From contig NC_053042.1 of the NCBI RefSeq assembly GCF_003473485.1, forward strand, positions 40,142,762 to 40,206,761: a DNA stretch of 64,000 bases. The letters are read 5' to 3'. The notes below the pieces were generated by a model. That model was not told the DNA's origin. It searched no databases and saw only the letters and a list, made by a program, of their open reading frames with translations. The position numbers and the translations under genes are program-made. Position 1 is the stretch's first letter; each line of letters starts with the position of its first letter. The DNA is from Medicago truncatula (taxonomy: Eukaryota; Streptophyta; Magnoliopsida; Fabales; Fabaceae). Shown here piece by piece: positions 27,594-44,070 of the stretch.

Positions 27594-28480
27594 AGACCAT
27601 CTATAATGGTTTTTTCTTTCAACATCCATTTTTTCAATTTTCAACACTCCACATTATTTTCTCTTTCTTATTCAACACATATTCAACTTTTACCCTCTCC
27701 AATGGTTTTTCATTCAACACTCCACCCTACCACTTTTTATTTCATATTCTTATTTAATTTTATATTTTTGTTTTTATAATTACATAAAATTACAATTATC
27801 GATTATAATTAAATTAAAATAATAAACACTTAACAATTTTCCTTAAAAAAACACTTACAATTTATTTTTTAGTTTTTTGTAAAAACAAAATTTATTTAAA
27901 TAATTTATTTCTATTTTCTTAACTTAAAACACGTTCGATAGAAAATTTATTTAAATAATTTATTTATTTTTTAGCTAAATGATTAATTAGAAGAATTCTA
28001 GATGTTGAAATGATTATTATTGGGATCCATTTCACTAAAAAGAAGTTTAAAACTTCAAAAGAAAAACTAATAGAAGGATAATAATAAGATTAAGATAGTG
28101 AAAAACTTGATTTTTTTTATGTGTCCAAATTAAATGAACCAAGTCCTATTTATAGAGGAAAAAAAAATCATGAATTTTGGTAAAAAAAATTAAAAAAAAT
28201 AATTTGCAATGAAATAATTGAGTTCAAATTATTAGAATGAGAATAATTTAGATAGCCAATCAGAATCAGCCACGTGTCACCACTAATCCACAAAGCAGCT
28301 TCTCTCTCATCTGTCCTGCAAACCACATTCCGCCATGTGTCCCTATGTTGCAGGTTTAAACAATGTTGAATCCATTCAACATCTCTCTCCTCCAGATTAT
28401 TTTTCCCCCACTTTCAACACTCCATTAGAAAGGTCCCAAGTGTTGAATCATGCTTTCAACACTTCCATTGCACTTGGTCT
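27594..28480. mobile_element. MITE-like element with 'ttcaacactcc' motifs
   Basis: The left end 'agaccatctataatgg' and right end (reverse complement 'agaccaagtgcaatgg') are imperfect terminal inverted repeats. Both arms carry 'tttcaacactcc'-like sub-repeats. Interior AT-rich and non-coding. Target duplication unclear. Confidence 0.5.
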
Positions 28481-28652
28481 AATGAGAGAGATGTGTCCTT
28501 GATTCTGAAAAACTATCATGGCTAAATTTAAGTAAATATAGGCATTGACTAAGCACAAAAATAACACGTACAAAATAATAAAAGAGATGGTTACAATATT
28601 GATAAAATGAAACAAGTGCAAAACAACATGATTAACTCTAGAAATATCTAAA

Positions 28653-29806
28653 GAGTAAATAGGCATTACCTCATGAAATTGTAAGTTTCATCAATTACCT
28701 TTCTGAAATTAACAAAACTTCAATTATCCCCCTGAAATTTCACAACGTTAATCAATTTATCCCGTCCGTCAAATTTTTCTGTTAGTGAACATGACGTTTT
28801 GCAAATATCCTTTGAAGTTTTGCACTTATGTGCAAAATGCCCCCCAAACTTAAAAATTTATATTATTTTTTCTTAAAGACAAACAATTAACGATTAAATA
28901 TTAAAGCTAACTATTAATTTTGGAGTTTGGAAAAACTACATGCATATATACATCAAAATAGGGAAAATATGTATTTTTAAAGTGACAATAATGGTTATTT
29001 CTAATAGACAAATTATTATTTTTAGGGGTTTATAGACAAATTAATAATCACTAATCAGTTTTAAATTTATATTTTCTCCTTCACCATCTTAGTCTTTTAA
29101 CTCCTCCAACTCCTTCAACAATTTGCTCAAACCATTTAAACTACACAACCCCCAATATTTTCATATGATTTGTTCTTGTTTACACACTTTATAGAAAACT
29201 TCATTCTAACCTCTTGTTTGTGCTTCAGGCAGGGACAATCATTCATCGTATACAATCTAGCTCACACCACAATATTATCAGATCGACATGTCATATATAG
29301 CATATTAAGTAATATTCATGTAAAAAAGACACAAATCATCAGCAAATGAAATATGTGATCGGTATGTATAGAGGAACACTTATTGAGAAATGGCAAACAC
29401 TTAGACATATATTTCTTTACCTTTGAAATTAATCCACAAATCATCCCATTATTGTCACTTTAAAAAATACATATTTTTCCCATTTTGAAGCCTATTTTGA
29501 TGTATATATGCATGTAGTTTTCCCAAATTCCAAAATTAATAGTTAGTTTTAATATTTAACTATTAATTGTTTGTCTTTAAGAAAAAAATATTATAAATTT
29601 TTAAGTTTGGGGGGCATTTTGCACATAAATGCAAAACTTCAGGAGGGATATATGCAAAACGTCATGTTCTCTAACAGAAAAATTTGACGGAGGGGGTAAA
29701 TTGATTAATGTTGTGAAATTTCAGGGGGTGTAATTGAAGTTTTATTAATTTCAAGGAGGTAATTGACAAAACTTACAATTTCAAGAGGGTAATTGCCTAT
29801 TTACTC
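28653..29806. mobile_element. Mutator-like element with long terminal inverted repeats, 1154 bp
   Basis: Arms of about 340-360 bp (28653-28995 and 29450-29806) are inverted copies starting 'gagtaaataggca'. They contain mirrored landmarks such as 'catgacgttttgca' / 'tgcaaaacgtcatg'. Perfect 10-bp flanking duplication 'aatatctaaa' (28643-28652 and 29807-29816). The 450-bp core (about 29000-29445) does not match the arms and has no long ORF. This is a non-autonomous MULE. Confidence 0.85.
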
Positions 29807-29886
29807 AATATCTAAAAATACAGAACACGATTTAGTATGGTTTTTCTTCACGTGCTACTATCTCATCGACCTTATATATATTCTTT

Positions 29887-30975
29887 TTTTTTGAAAAAGC
29901 CAAAATGAAATATATAACAAAACAGTCCCTAGAGCACAAGGTGTGCCTTAGAGACTACCACAGGAACCAAGAGTTACAACAATTACAAACCATCCCAACA
30001 GGACTACATTAGCCAATAGCCAAACAAACAAGAGGGCATGACCACCACTGTTGGGTACTGAAAACAAAGATAGCTTTTTTAGCTTTCAACCAACCTAAGG
30101 ACAACATCTTTACCTTGTCTAACAAACGGAGAATGGGAGTTATTACATTATTAAACAGACGATTATTTCGTTCATTCCACACAACCCAGACACAAAGTAG
30201 CCATATAAGTTGCATAAAAGAACGTCTAGAAACAGCACCACCTGTCAAATAAGTAAATTGAAGAAAATGATCTGAAATATTATCGGCATCCACCCCCGTG
30301 CAACCAATCCAATCACGCAGCATATGCCAAAGCAAACCAAAAGTGTTACACAACAAAAAGAGATGTTGAGCCGTTTCAGGATGATCGCAACCAGCGACAC
30401 ATAAGGACATATCAGGCGACAACACCTGTCGAGCAATCAAATTAGTCTTCATTGGTAACCGATCCCTGAGGAGTCTCCACGCAAAAACTGAAACCTTCAA
30501 GGGAACCTGTTTGTGCCAAACCAACTCCGCATCAGTAGCTGCATCAGAATGGTCCTGAGAGGTTAGCACATGATAAGCACCACGAATAGTGTATCCATCT
30601 GAAGGAGCAGGAAGACAAACCCATATATCTGAAACATTCGGAAACAATAGAATATCAAGAAGTAAAGCCCTACACTCCTCTAACATCTCCTCCTTCCACT
30701 GCCACAATCTACGCCTCCACCTCCAAACAACCCCCTGCTGCTCCAAATCAACAGAGAACAAGTCTGCCACATACATGAGCTTATTCTCCGTTAACTCAAA
30801 CAGTCTACGAAAAAGGACACAGAAAGGAACATCCCCTAACCACCTATCATACCAAAACAACGTATCAGAACCATCTCCAACCCTCCTAGCCACGTGGCCG
30901 ACAAACCACCCACAATCACCCTCACTAACACTATCACTAAGACGACTCACCTCCCTCCACCAATAATGAATAGAT
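29887..30975 (-). mobile_element. 5'-truncated LINE (L1-type), reverse-transcriptase zinc-binding C-terminus
   Basis: On the minus strand an uninterrupted reading frame of 313 codons (30950-30009) continues upstream in frame to about 30975. It reads as the C-terminal part of a plant LINE ORF2: a WWREV start, TLFWYDRWLGD, then the zf-RVT region with VWHKQVPLKVSVFAWRLL, a CDHPETAQHLFLLC zinc-type motif, and LLCVWVVWNERNNRLF. The reverse-transcriptase catalytic core (YADD) is absent. A short 3' UTR ends in a poly(A)-like tract (T run at 29884-29892 on the plus strand), as expected for target-primed insertion. The open frame suggests a fairly recent insertion. Confidence 0.85.
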
Positions 30976-31411
30976 TCAATAAAAATTACACATTGAATTT
31001 TTTTTAATATTTAGTTTTAATAGGGAAAATTTAGTTTAAATAAAAATTTATAATATTTTTAATATGAATATAAATATGAATCTATCAATTTTCGACTCAC
31101 CAATAATTTTTGGTTTAAATAAAAATTGATAGATTCAATAATGAATACAATTAGAATTGATTTACTATGTCCGATACAAATTATACATCGAAAATTATCT
31201 TATTATAGTCACACATAATTGACCAATAACCCATCAAATAATATAATCTTTATATAATATATTTAAAATATTGGGATGCTACAATGTACACCAACCATAT
31301 GATATAATAAATGTTTGTCCTACCACTATTATATCATATCTTTATCTAAGTTCTTATTATATCATATCATATAATGCGCACCAAACAACCTAATTGTTGT
31401 GACACTTTTCT
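30976..31411. other. AT-rich spacer and promoter of the BAHD gene
   Basis: Mostly A/T with a short duplicated phrase 'atagattcaataa' at about 30968 and 31132. No coding content. The 3' part is the promoter of the acyltransferase at 31505. Confidence 0.45.
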
Positions 31412-31418
31412 TATAAAT
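31412..31418 (+). promoter_or_regulatory. Putative TATA box of the BAHD gene
   Basis: 'tataaat' about 90 bases before the ATG at 31505, followed by a C/T- and A-rich leader. Spacing would put transcription start near 31445. Inferred from motif and distance only. Confidence 0.5.
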
Positions 31419-31504
31419 TAAAGTACCCCCCATCTACCCACTCCCTCACACATCAATATTCTTTCCTCTAAACAAATATTTTCCAACCCTTTCCTTCTTC
31501 ATCA

Positions 31505-34500
31505 ATGGCCTTTTCTCAAGAAGTTGAATCCCCGTCTCCCTCTCTGGTTTTTCAAGTACGAAGAAACCAACCAGAGCTAATCATTCCAGCCACACTCACT
31601 CCCCATGAAACCAAGCTACTATCCGATATAGACACACAAGGTGGTCTTCGTGCCAATGTTCCAATCATACAATTCTACCGTAACAAGCCATCAATGGCAG
31701 GAAAAGATCCAGTTGAAGTCATAAGAAATGCAATTGCACAAGCACTTGTGTTTTACTACCCACTTGCTGGTAGAGTTAAGGAAGCTGATTCTAGTGGTAA
31801 ACTCATGGTGGATTGTAATGGAGAAGGTGTTATGTTCATTGAGGCAGATGCTGATGTAACACTTGAACAATTTGGGGAGCTTAAAGCACCTTTTCCATGC
31901 TTACAAGAACTTCTTTATGATGCTGCTGCTCCGGAGGGAGTTCTCAATACTCCCATCCTGCTTATACAGGTCCATATATAGAATTTCTATTTCTATTAGA
32001 ACATGGTTACATAAAATAAAATTAATTATGTATGGCAACATCACTAGATCTATGCATAACCTCTAAAAAAAAAATCTATGCATTATGCATATATAAAATA
32101 ATTTTGCACTAAGCTTTACATACTAATAATTAAATTCAAAAAATTACTTGGATTAATTATAGCACTACAAAATAAAAGAATTAAATTGATGATGTAAATT
32201 TAAATAAGATACAAAATTTTGATGTCATCACTAAACCGACAACTAAATCTAGTATGTCATCACTAAATCTTATTACCTGTATATAAAAAATAGGTGAGGT
32301 CTATGTTACCCTCTCTTGTTTAGAGGGTAATTTATCCTCTCATGATATCAACCAATCAAAATGTAATATACATATAGTAACATTAAATGTCAAATAAATA
32401 AGTAGATTTTTTCTAAAAATAAAAGAGTTAATCTTAATTTATTTTTTTTGAAGGAGAGTTAATCTTAATCATAAGGTAACTTTTAATACTTTTAATTTTT
32501 TTTGTTGAAACAACAAATGATTTATTATTATTTTTATAATAAGGTGTTCAATCTTAATTAATTTACACTACAAGACTTATAACAAATAAAATTTTACATC
32601 AAATTTCTTTCATCTGGATGTCCTTAAATTCATCATTTACATTCATAAAATTTCTTCCATTCCAGAACCCCGAACGTGAGAACAAAAACATCTCATTCTT
32701 TCAAATTTCTTCTTCTTTATTCTTCCATATTGATCAATTTTTGTTTCTTTTTTATTCTTCTTCACATTTTGATTGTTCAATTTTGTCGTTCCAAATTGCC
32801 GCAATTTCCAATTATCGTGAGAATTGTCGTTGTTTCTAGAACCGCGTCAGGTATCGTGACTTATTATTTTTATTTAAGCAGTCAACCTAATAAAATTTGT
32901 TAACACGCATAAGCCTGTCTCACTATCAGCAAAAGCCTTTAAGTCCAAATAAAAGAACAAAAGCCTCATAACATAACCATTTCAGCAGCAACCAAAAAAA
33001 TGCTAGCAAACTCCCACAACATCACAACGGCAACACCTGCTAGCTAGCGGCCCTCAAAGTACAACGGATGATTTACTCAATTGTTATAATTAACTACCTC
33101 ACAACCAAGAAAAATCAAATCAAAAAGAAAAATCAAGTCATCATATCTGACGTTATACTGGAAATAACGGCAATTCTCACGATATTTGAAATCATGGCGA
33201 TTCTCACGAAAATTGAAAAATGCGGCAGTTGGGAACGACAAAATTGAACAATCAAAATGGGAGGAATAAATTTTATGAATATAACTGATAAATTTAAGGA
33301 CATTCAGATGAAAGAAATTTGATGTGAAATTTTAATTGTTCTAAGTCAGTCCTGTAGTGTAAATTAATTAAGATTGAACACCTAAATATAATTAAGGCAA
33401 TATTACATTATGAGTCTTTTATCTTATTTATCTGTAACACTTTAGTCATTTGTCTTTATTTTTTAAGCTGGCTACTAAACCAATATTTTTTTAGGGAAAC
33501 TAAACCAATTTTTTAAATACCTCTTTGTACGTAAGATCTTTTTGGCCAATGCAATAATTAATATCTCAATAATTAATTTTTTTTGTCGACAATAACTCAA
33601 TAATATAACCTTTATTTTAATGCTACTCAATAATGTATCTTGATTTTTTTTAATTCTATCTATTTAATTGGTGTATTTTTTTTATAAAAATAAAAACTAA
33701 TAATACATCTTGAAGTTTGAAAAAAATTATATAAAATGCAACAACAACAAAATTATATTTGCTTTTTATCTTTAATTTTTATCACTAGTTTTTTTTTTAT
33801 ATAGATTTTTGCTTTTTACCTTTAATTTTTATCACTAGCTAGCTTTTTTAGATGATCACTAGTTACATTTTATTTTTATGATCACTTATTTGCATATATA
33901 AGTTTGATTTTTCTAACAACAGGTGACACGTCTGAAATGTGGTGGTTTCATTTTTGCTCTCCGGTTCAACCACACTATGGTAGACGGAGTTGGCACAGTT
34001 CATTTCATGTTAGCAGTCACAGAAATAGCAAAGGGTGCAAAACAACCTCCGATTCAACCTGCGTGGCATAGAGAGCTTCTAAACGCAAGAGATCCTCCAC
34101 ATGTCACATTCAACCACCGCGAATACGAACAACTAACTGATGTCCAAACTGATACCGTTTTAACGGCAACAGAATTTTCAGAACGATCTTTCTTCTTTGG
34201 ACCTGTGGAGATATCTGCAATACGAAACCTACTTCCACGTCATCTCGACAACGCATCAACCACCTTTGAAGTCCTCACATCGTACATTTGGCGTTCCCAC
34301 ACAAAAGCTTTGAAATTAAACCCAACCGAAGAGGTTCGAATGATGTGCATCGTGGACGCACGTGGTAAATTCAACCCTCCCATTCCAGTTGGTTATTATG
34401 GAAATTGTTTCGCATTCCCAGCAGCGGTTGCAACCGCTGCTGAGATATGTGAAAACCCGTTAGGGTTTTCAGTTGAGTTGATAAAGAAAGCTAGTGGGGA

Positions 34501-34816
34501 AGTGAGTGAAGAGTATATGCATTCTGTGGCGGATTTAATGGTGACTAAAGGACGACCATTGTTTACTGTTGTGAGGTCTTGTCTTGTGTTGGATACGACT
34601 TATGGTGGATTTAGAAATTTGGATTTTGGATGGGGGAAGGCAGTGTATGGTGGACTTGCTAAACCTGGGGCTGGGAGTTTTCCTTCGGTGCATTTTCATG
34701 TTCCTGGCCAAAATGCAAAAGGAGAGGAAGGAATATTTGTTTTGATTTCCTTACCTACTAAAGTTATGACAGCTTTTGCCAAAGAGTTGGATGACTTAAT
34801 TGCAGCAACAAATTAA
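31505..34816 (+). CDS. BAHD acyltransferase, benzyl alcohol O-benzoyltransferase-like
   Basis: Two exons, 31505-31969 and 33923-34816, joined in phase to an open frame of 452 residues, the normal BAHD length. These cytosolic enzymes move an acyl group from acyl-CoA to an alcohol or amine. The catalytic HxxxD is HTMVD at about residues 172-176, immediately after the exon junction, and the structural motif DFGWG is at about 389-393. The N-terminus ([20 protein letters not shown]), PSMAGKDPV and the CGGFIFALR segment are typical of the benzyl-alcohol benzoyltransferase / hexenol acetyltransferase clade, so the product is probably a volatile or specialised ester; the exact substrate cannot be told. 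The single intron interrupts the usual BAHD position (before the HxxxD block) and is enlarged by a foldback element. Promoter with a TATA box just upstream. Confidence 0.93.
32542..33383. mobile_element. Foldback element inside the BAHD intron, about 840 bp
   Basis: The left end 'ggtgttcaatcttaattaat' and right end 'attaattaagattgaacacc' are exact complements. Further inverted matches continue inward, e.g. 'catctggatgtccttaaatt' against 'aatttaaggacattcagatg', and 'gttcaattttgtcgttcc' against 'ggaacgacaaaattgaac'. Arms are about 310 bp and the core about 230-300 bp has no clear ORF. Target duplication not resolved. Confidence 0.75.
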
Positions 34817-35091
34817 GCCACTTTATCTATTTTTAGAATGTCTATTTGAAAACGCAAATAATAAAGTCTGAGAGTGGTTACGTTGTTTGCATTCAAGCTC
34901 TTTGTTTATGCAATGGTTGGCTTTTGTGGATTTGGTTTTCCTCCTCCTAGGACGCCATAATAGATCAGGATCGTCCAATTTAGATCAACGACTGATATCA
35001 TTCAACTGTGTTAAACTAATCTAGACCATCCATTTTGATATTAATGGTTGAGATTTATTATTGCCTCAAACTGTGTGAAACCATATCTAAG
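34817..35091. other. 3' flank of the BAHD gene
   Basis: 3' UTR and spacer. A phrase related to 'taaactaatctagaccatcc' and 'gtgaaaccatatctaagcc' repeats loosely. No gene. Confidence 0.4.
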
Positions 35092-35101
35092 CCATTCCAT
35101 T

Positions 35102-35209
35102 TTTTTTTTTTCAAGTAACCAAGTGGCTAGGACGCACACATTTTAAATATGAAGAAGTAGGATGTTCGGGGTTCGATCCCCGACTCCTGCATAATAATAT
35201 GCAAATATC
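35102..35209 (-). mobile_element. tRNA-derived SINE, 5'-truncated
   Basis: Read on the minus strand: 'gcaggagtcggggatcgaac' containing a B-box-like element, followed by about 70 bases and a poly(A) tail (T run at 35101-35112 on plus). Flanked by a 10-bp duplication 'ccattccatt' (35092-35101 and 35210-35219). The region that holds the A box in the second copy (38569-38692) is missing, so this copy is truncated at its 5' end. Confidence 0.75.
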
Positions 35210-35370
35210 CCATTCCATTCCATCGTTAGACCAATAAAAAAAATTAGGCCATTCCTAAAAACAACATATTTAAGCGGATTTTTAGTTAACTTAATTACAT
35301 TCTGGCTTGAAATTTTTGACACTTCGAAGAACAAATTTGTTTCAAATGACTGATTGACCTTATATATGGA

Positions 35371-40089
<4,719 letters not shown>

Positions 40090-41361
40090 ACCCGAAGGAG
40101 AATAATTTCAGCTCTTAAGATCTGCACCTGCACTGCCCAACTTTGGATTGGAAATTTGATACAAGTGATTTTAGGCCTAGAAATCGTTCTGGTTCACACA
40201 ATTAATTTCAAATCAACTTTATCTTTATTTTTCCACCACAAAATGTTGCACTATGGTACCTTTCTCTACATTCTTTTTAAAGGCAAAGGAAAAGATCAGT
40301 TTACTTTAAGTACATAATAATTGAAGGATGAGTAATGTAAAGCTACTAATCATGAGGTGCTAAGTAATGATTATTATTTTTTATTTGTTCAAACTGTTCT
40401 GGATCGGACTTCTGTCCATAAACACAGGCCCAACAACAAAATACACCTCCTTAAGGATGCTTAGGCGAAGGAAAAAAAAGTCGTAAGCAGTTAAGCACCA
40501 TAGAAAGATCTTGGCAAGGTTATGCTCCTACTATAAGTTACTCTAATGAAATCATTAACTTTATAGTTAATCATTACGATTCTATGAATGACGTTGGTTA
40601 TAGGGAAATGCTAAGCGGTGGCCCTGAGACACCGGTTAAGGAAGCTAAAAAGTCTAAAAAATATCATTTTCAATTTAAAACTTCCTTAACCAGTTCTCCG
40701 AGTGCATTGGTTAGCATCACCCTTGATGATACATACTAGTTCATTATATACATCACTGTGTATAAATTTTCTACTCATAAATTTTCTATAATTTTCATTT
40801 TGAAGTATCATTGTGTGTCAGTATAATATTTACATACACCACGTATATTCTATTATTTATTCTATGTTTCACATATCCAAATCATAAACATGATGTATTG
40901 TTCGGTAAGGGTTGACAAGTTGAACCAGATGTTGAACCTGCATTAACATTGGAAATGAAAATTATACTGACAGAGTGATGTAGGAGCATAACCTTGTTGT
41001 CAAGATCTTCCAACGGCAAATCTTTTTTTTCTTTTTCTTCCTGTATATACCAGCCTGAATTTGGAACGGCAACGAACCGTAGTTAATTGCCATTTGTAGT
41101 AAAAGTGTCATTTCGGAGTGGCTGAGAACAAATAAGATAGTCTAAAGAGTAATTTTCTTTTCGTAACACCTCTTTGTTATACGCATGATCTTTTTGGGCA
41201 ATGCACAAGTTCGATTTCCCTTGTCTCAATTTCGGTGGGCTAAGTCCATACAAAGCTATGCTCTCTAGCCTTTAATTGCCCCCAGGAAGTGGACGATAGG
41301 ATTGGACTCTTTGGATTAGTCGGTCCCTGCACCAAATATCGAGTTTTCAAAAAACAAAAAA
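40090..41361. other. Intergenic region with a nested MITE and an inverted segment
   Basis: A segment 'agatcttggcaaggttatgc' (about 40507-40532) recurs inverted at about 40981-41010 ('gcataaccttgttgtcaaga'), bracketing the MITE at 40603-40724. This may be a larger foldback element. No gene. Confidence 0.4.
40603..40724. mobile_element. MITE, 'gggaaatgctaa' family, 122 bp
   Basis: Left 'gggaaatgctaagcggtg' and right 'gcattggttagcatcaccc' are imperfect terminal inverted repeats, with 'ccggttaaggaa' / 'ttccttaaccag' inside. Related to copies at 46231-46397 and 56256-56425 and the fragment at 10091-10132. Confidence 0.65.
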
Positions 41362-42015
41362 ATCAGCATTCCTTAATGGACCTCTTGAGGAGGAGGTCTA
41401 TGTTACTCAACCTCCTGAATTTTGAGTGAATGGAGAGGAAAATAAAGTGCTAAAGCTCAAAAAGGCCTTGTACGGATTCAAGCAAGCTCATGGAGCTTGG
41501 AACAAGAGGATATATTCATTTCTATTGCAATTCTCCAAATGTATACTGAAGCATGCCATATACATGAAGAAGAAGAATAACTCTGATCTAATGATAATAT
41601 TTTGTTTATGTTGATGATTTTGTGATCACATGTAATGATGGATGTGATACAAGAAAGTTCAAGGAAATAGTGAAATCAGAGTTTAATATGACTGGTTTGG
41701 TAATTAGCATATTTCCTTGGGTTGGAAATTCATCAAAACTATAAAGGGAATGATGTTTTATGGGAGGAAATACATTTTAGATGTATTGAAGAGGTTTAAT
41801 ATGTAGAATTGTAACACTGCACCAGCACCTTTTGAAGCCAACATCAAACTGATCAATGATGTTAATAAGATCAGACGTATGATCATTGAGGTATATATGC
41901 CATAACATACCAGGGATCTCTATTGGTGTAGGTCTAACACAAATTTATGGAGATTCCAAAGCAATCACATATGGTTGATGCAAAACAAATTATGAGATAC
42001 CTAAAGGGTACTTTA
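41362..42015 (+). mobile_element. Ty1/copia pol remnant (reverse transcriptase), decayed
   Basis: Plus-strand translation gives the copia RT landmarks AFLNGPLEEEVYVTQPPEF, then after a stop VLKLKKALYGFKQAHGAWNK, then in another frame LYVDDFVITCNDG (the YVDD catalytic box) and FKEIVKSEFNMTGLV. Several stops and frameshifts separate them. The RNase H part is weakly traceable to about 42015. No LTR pair found. A fossil fragment. Confidence 0.8.
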
Positions 42016-42270
42016 GAAGAAGCAACGTGAAGATGAATTAAAAGGGTTCTCATACTCAAATTGATGCGGAGATATGGTAGATAGGTGAAGCACAGTGAGG
42101 TATGTATTCAAATGTCTTGGATCACCAGGTTCTTGGTGCTCAAGAAAACAAATTGCCGTGACACTCTCCTCACGTAAGCAAGGGTTCTCATACTCAAGCC
42201 CTGCGGTTACCGTCCTTGCTTGAAGAATTGTAGTTAAAACCAAAAGGATCTATTGGAGTTATTAAAATCA
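42016..42270. other. Unassigned segment with a short minus-strand ORF
   Basis: The phrase 'gggttctcatactcaa' occurs twice (about 42042 and 42182), 140 bases apart. A minus-strand frame of 76 codons (42243-42013) covers it; I recognise no domain and would not call it a gene. Confidence 0.3.
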
Positions 42271-42507
42271 TACTCCCTCTCTCCCAAATTGTCGCTTTAG
42301 GGAAAAAGTACCGATGCAACTTTTCCTATTATAATCTTAACTATTTATTATTTTATATTCTTTCAATTATTTCATTTTATTTTCCCATATTATTTATTAA
42401 GGATAATTTTGTAAAAACAACTCATAATATCTCTTTTTCACAATATTAATTATATTTCTTAATATATGTGAAGTCCAAAACGGTCATGCAATTTAGAACG
42501 GAGGGTA
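42271..42507. mobile_element. Stowaway-like MITE, 237 bp
   Basis: Ends 'tactccctctctccc' and '...aacggagggta' match the Stowaway terminal motif (ctccctcc / ggagggag) at TA dinucleotides. AT-rich, non-coding interior. Confidence 0.65.
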
Positions 42508-42973
42508 TTATATATGATTATCTATTTGAGTTAGTTAAATTTTTGTTTGTGTACCAAAAATAAACTTTGTTTGAAGATTTAGACCTTGAAAATTAATAAG
42601 AGGGGAGAATATTGAAATTTAACTACAATTTTTGCTCTCTCAAAAAAAAAAAAACAATTTTAGTTTAATCGAACTTTATCTTTTATTTTTTGAATTACAA
42701 TTCTCTTGGCTCTTATTTTAAAAGCCTAAAATCTTCAAACAATTTTTTTTTTTTAAGAACATGAGTCGAACGGTAATCATCATCTTTGACAACAAATTGA
42801 TTAAGGATAAGGATAATGATGAAGTGCACGACTAATTTTTTTCGTGCATGTTGCACGACATCATATTTCTCTCTTTTATTTGATGATAGTGTTGAGCTAG
42901 GGTTATACCAACATATACATATCTCTTGTGAGGTTGTGATAGTATTGTACCATTCCATATCAATCCTATAATA
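42508..42973. other. AT-rich spacer between two Stowaway-like MITEs
   Basis: No gene or element recognised. Short minus-strand ORF at 42713-42958 has no domain and lies in low-complexity sequence. Confidence 0.4.
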
Positions 42974-43250
42974 TACTTCCTCCGTTCCTTTTTAAGTGTC
43001 ACTTTTAGATAAATTTTTTGTTTCTATTTAACTGTCGCTTTCAAAGTTCAATGCAACATTAAATGTTGTTTTATCAATATTATCCTTATTTATTTATTAC
43101 AAAGAGAAAAATTATGAAATGACACATTAAACAAATAAGGTTATTATAGTAAAGGTGTAAATTATTGTATCAAAAGTAGTGACATTTATTGAATGTATTG
43201 GTTTGTGTAAATTGTCAAAAAGTGACAATTAAAAAGGAACGGAGGTAGTA
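42974..43250. mobile_element. Stowaway-like MITE, 277 bp
   Basis: Left end 'tacttcctccgttccttttt' and right end '...aaaaaggaacggaggtagta' are inverted complements with TA at the borders. Inner arms also pair ('aagtgtcac' / 'gtgacaatt'). Non-coding. Confidence 0.8.
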
Positions 43251-44070
43251 ATATATTTTTAGTTTTATTTTTTTTAAATAACTTTGTGTTAGGTATCAAA
43301 TAATTTTGTGAGCTGTGAACCTCTATCCTTTGTTTTAGGTATCAAATAACTTTCTCAAAGGTACACTACAATACCCAAGTAATGAAATCAATAGAAAATA
43401 TATAATTTTCATTTGGCTCGTATTTGGATATCCTGGGCATATGAGTCAAGACATATTTTTGTTTTTTTAAAATATTTTATTTATATTGATTTAAGAAATA
43501 AAAAGCAAAAGCACATTAATGATAAAAGCAAAAGCAAACTAAGGAAAGAAAAAAAAACACGCTCGTGCACCTTTCGTGTAAATAGTGTCGTGCTATATAG
43601 CACCACTCATTGATTAATTCTAGAAAAGTACTATTTATAGCGAACAAATTCATCCCGAAAATTTCAAGAATGCACCTCATTGGTTAGTTAACAACACTAC
43701 TGGGTGTATTCCACTATATCAGGAGATTAATAACAAAAATGGGTTGTTCATTGCTCTTTTTTTTTTTAATAATTGTTTAAGATATTACGATAGACAATGT
43801 TCACATTCTAAAAAAGCGGTACACCTTGTATCGTGAATTTCCGCAAAAAATGATTTCGCTTGATATAGCAACGCCGTTAATTCTAACGATCAGTGCAACT
43901 GGGAACATTCATCCTTTGTAAAATCCAACACTATATAGTAGTAGATATATTACTCAGAATAGGTTCAAAATTAAGCAAAACTACTATATAACAATTAATA
44001 AAATAATTTGTAAAATCCAACATTATATAGTAGATATATTACTCAGCATAGGTTCAAAATTAAGCAAAAT
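43251..44070. other. Intergenic, with a 65-bp direct duplication
   Basis: About 65 bases starting 'ttgtaaaatccaaca' and ending 'aaaattaagcaaaa' occur at about 43916-43981 and again at 44010-44070. The second copy abuts the element at 44071. No gene. Confidence 0.55.

Noticed and set aside
30589-30966. 125-codon plus-strand ORF
   Set aside because: It is the antisense shadow of the LINE coding frame on the minus strand.
42013-42243. 76-codon minus-strand ORF
   Set aside because: No recognisable domain, no splice context, and it overlaps a duplicated phrase next to transposon debris.
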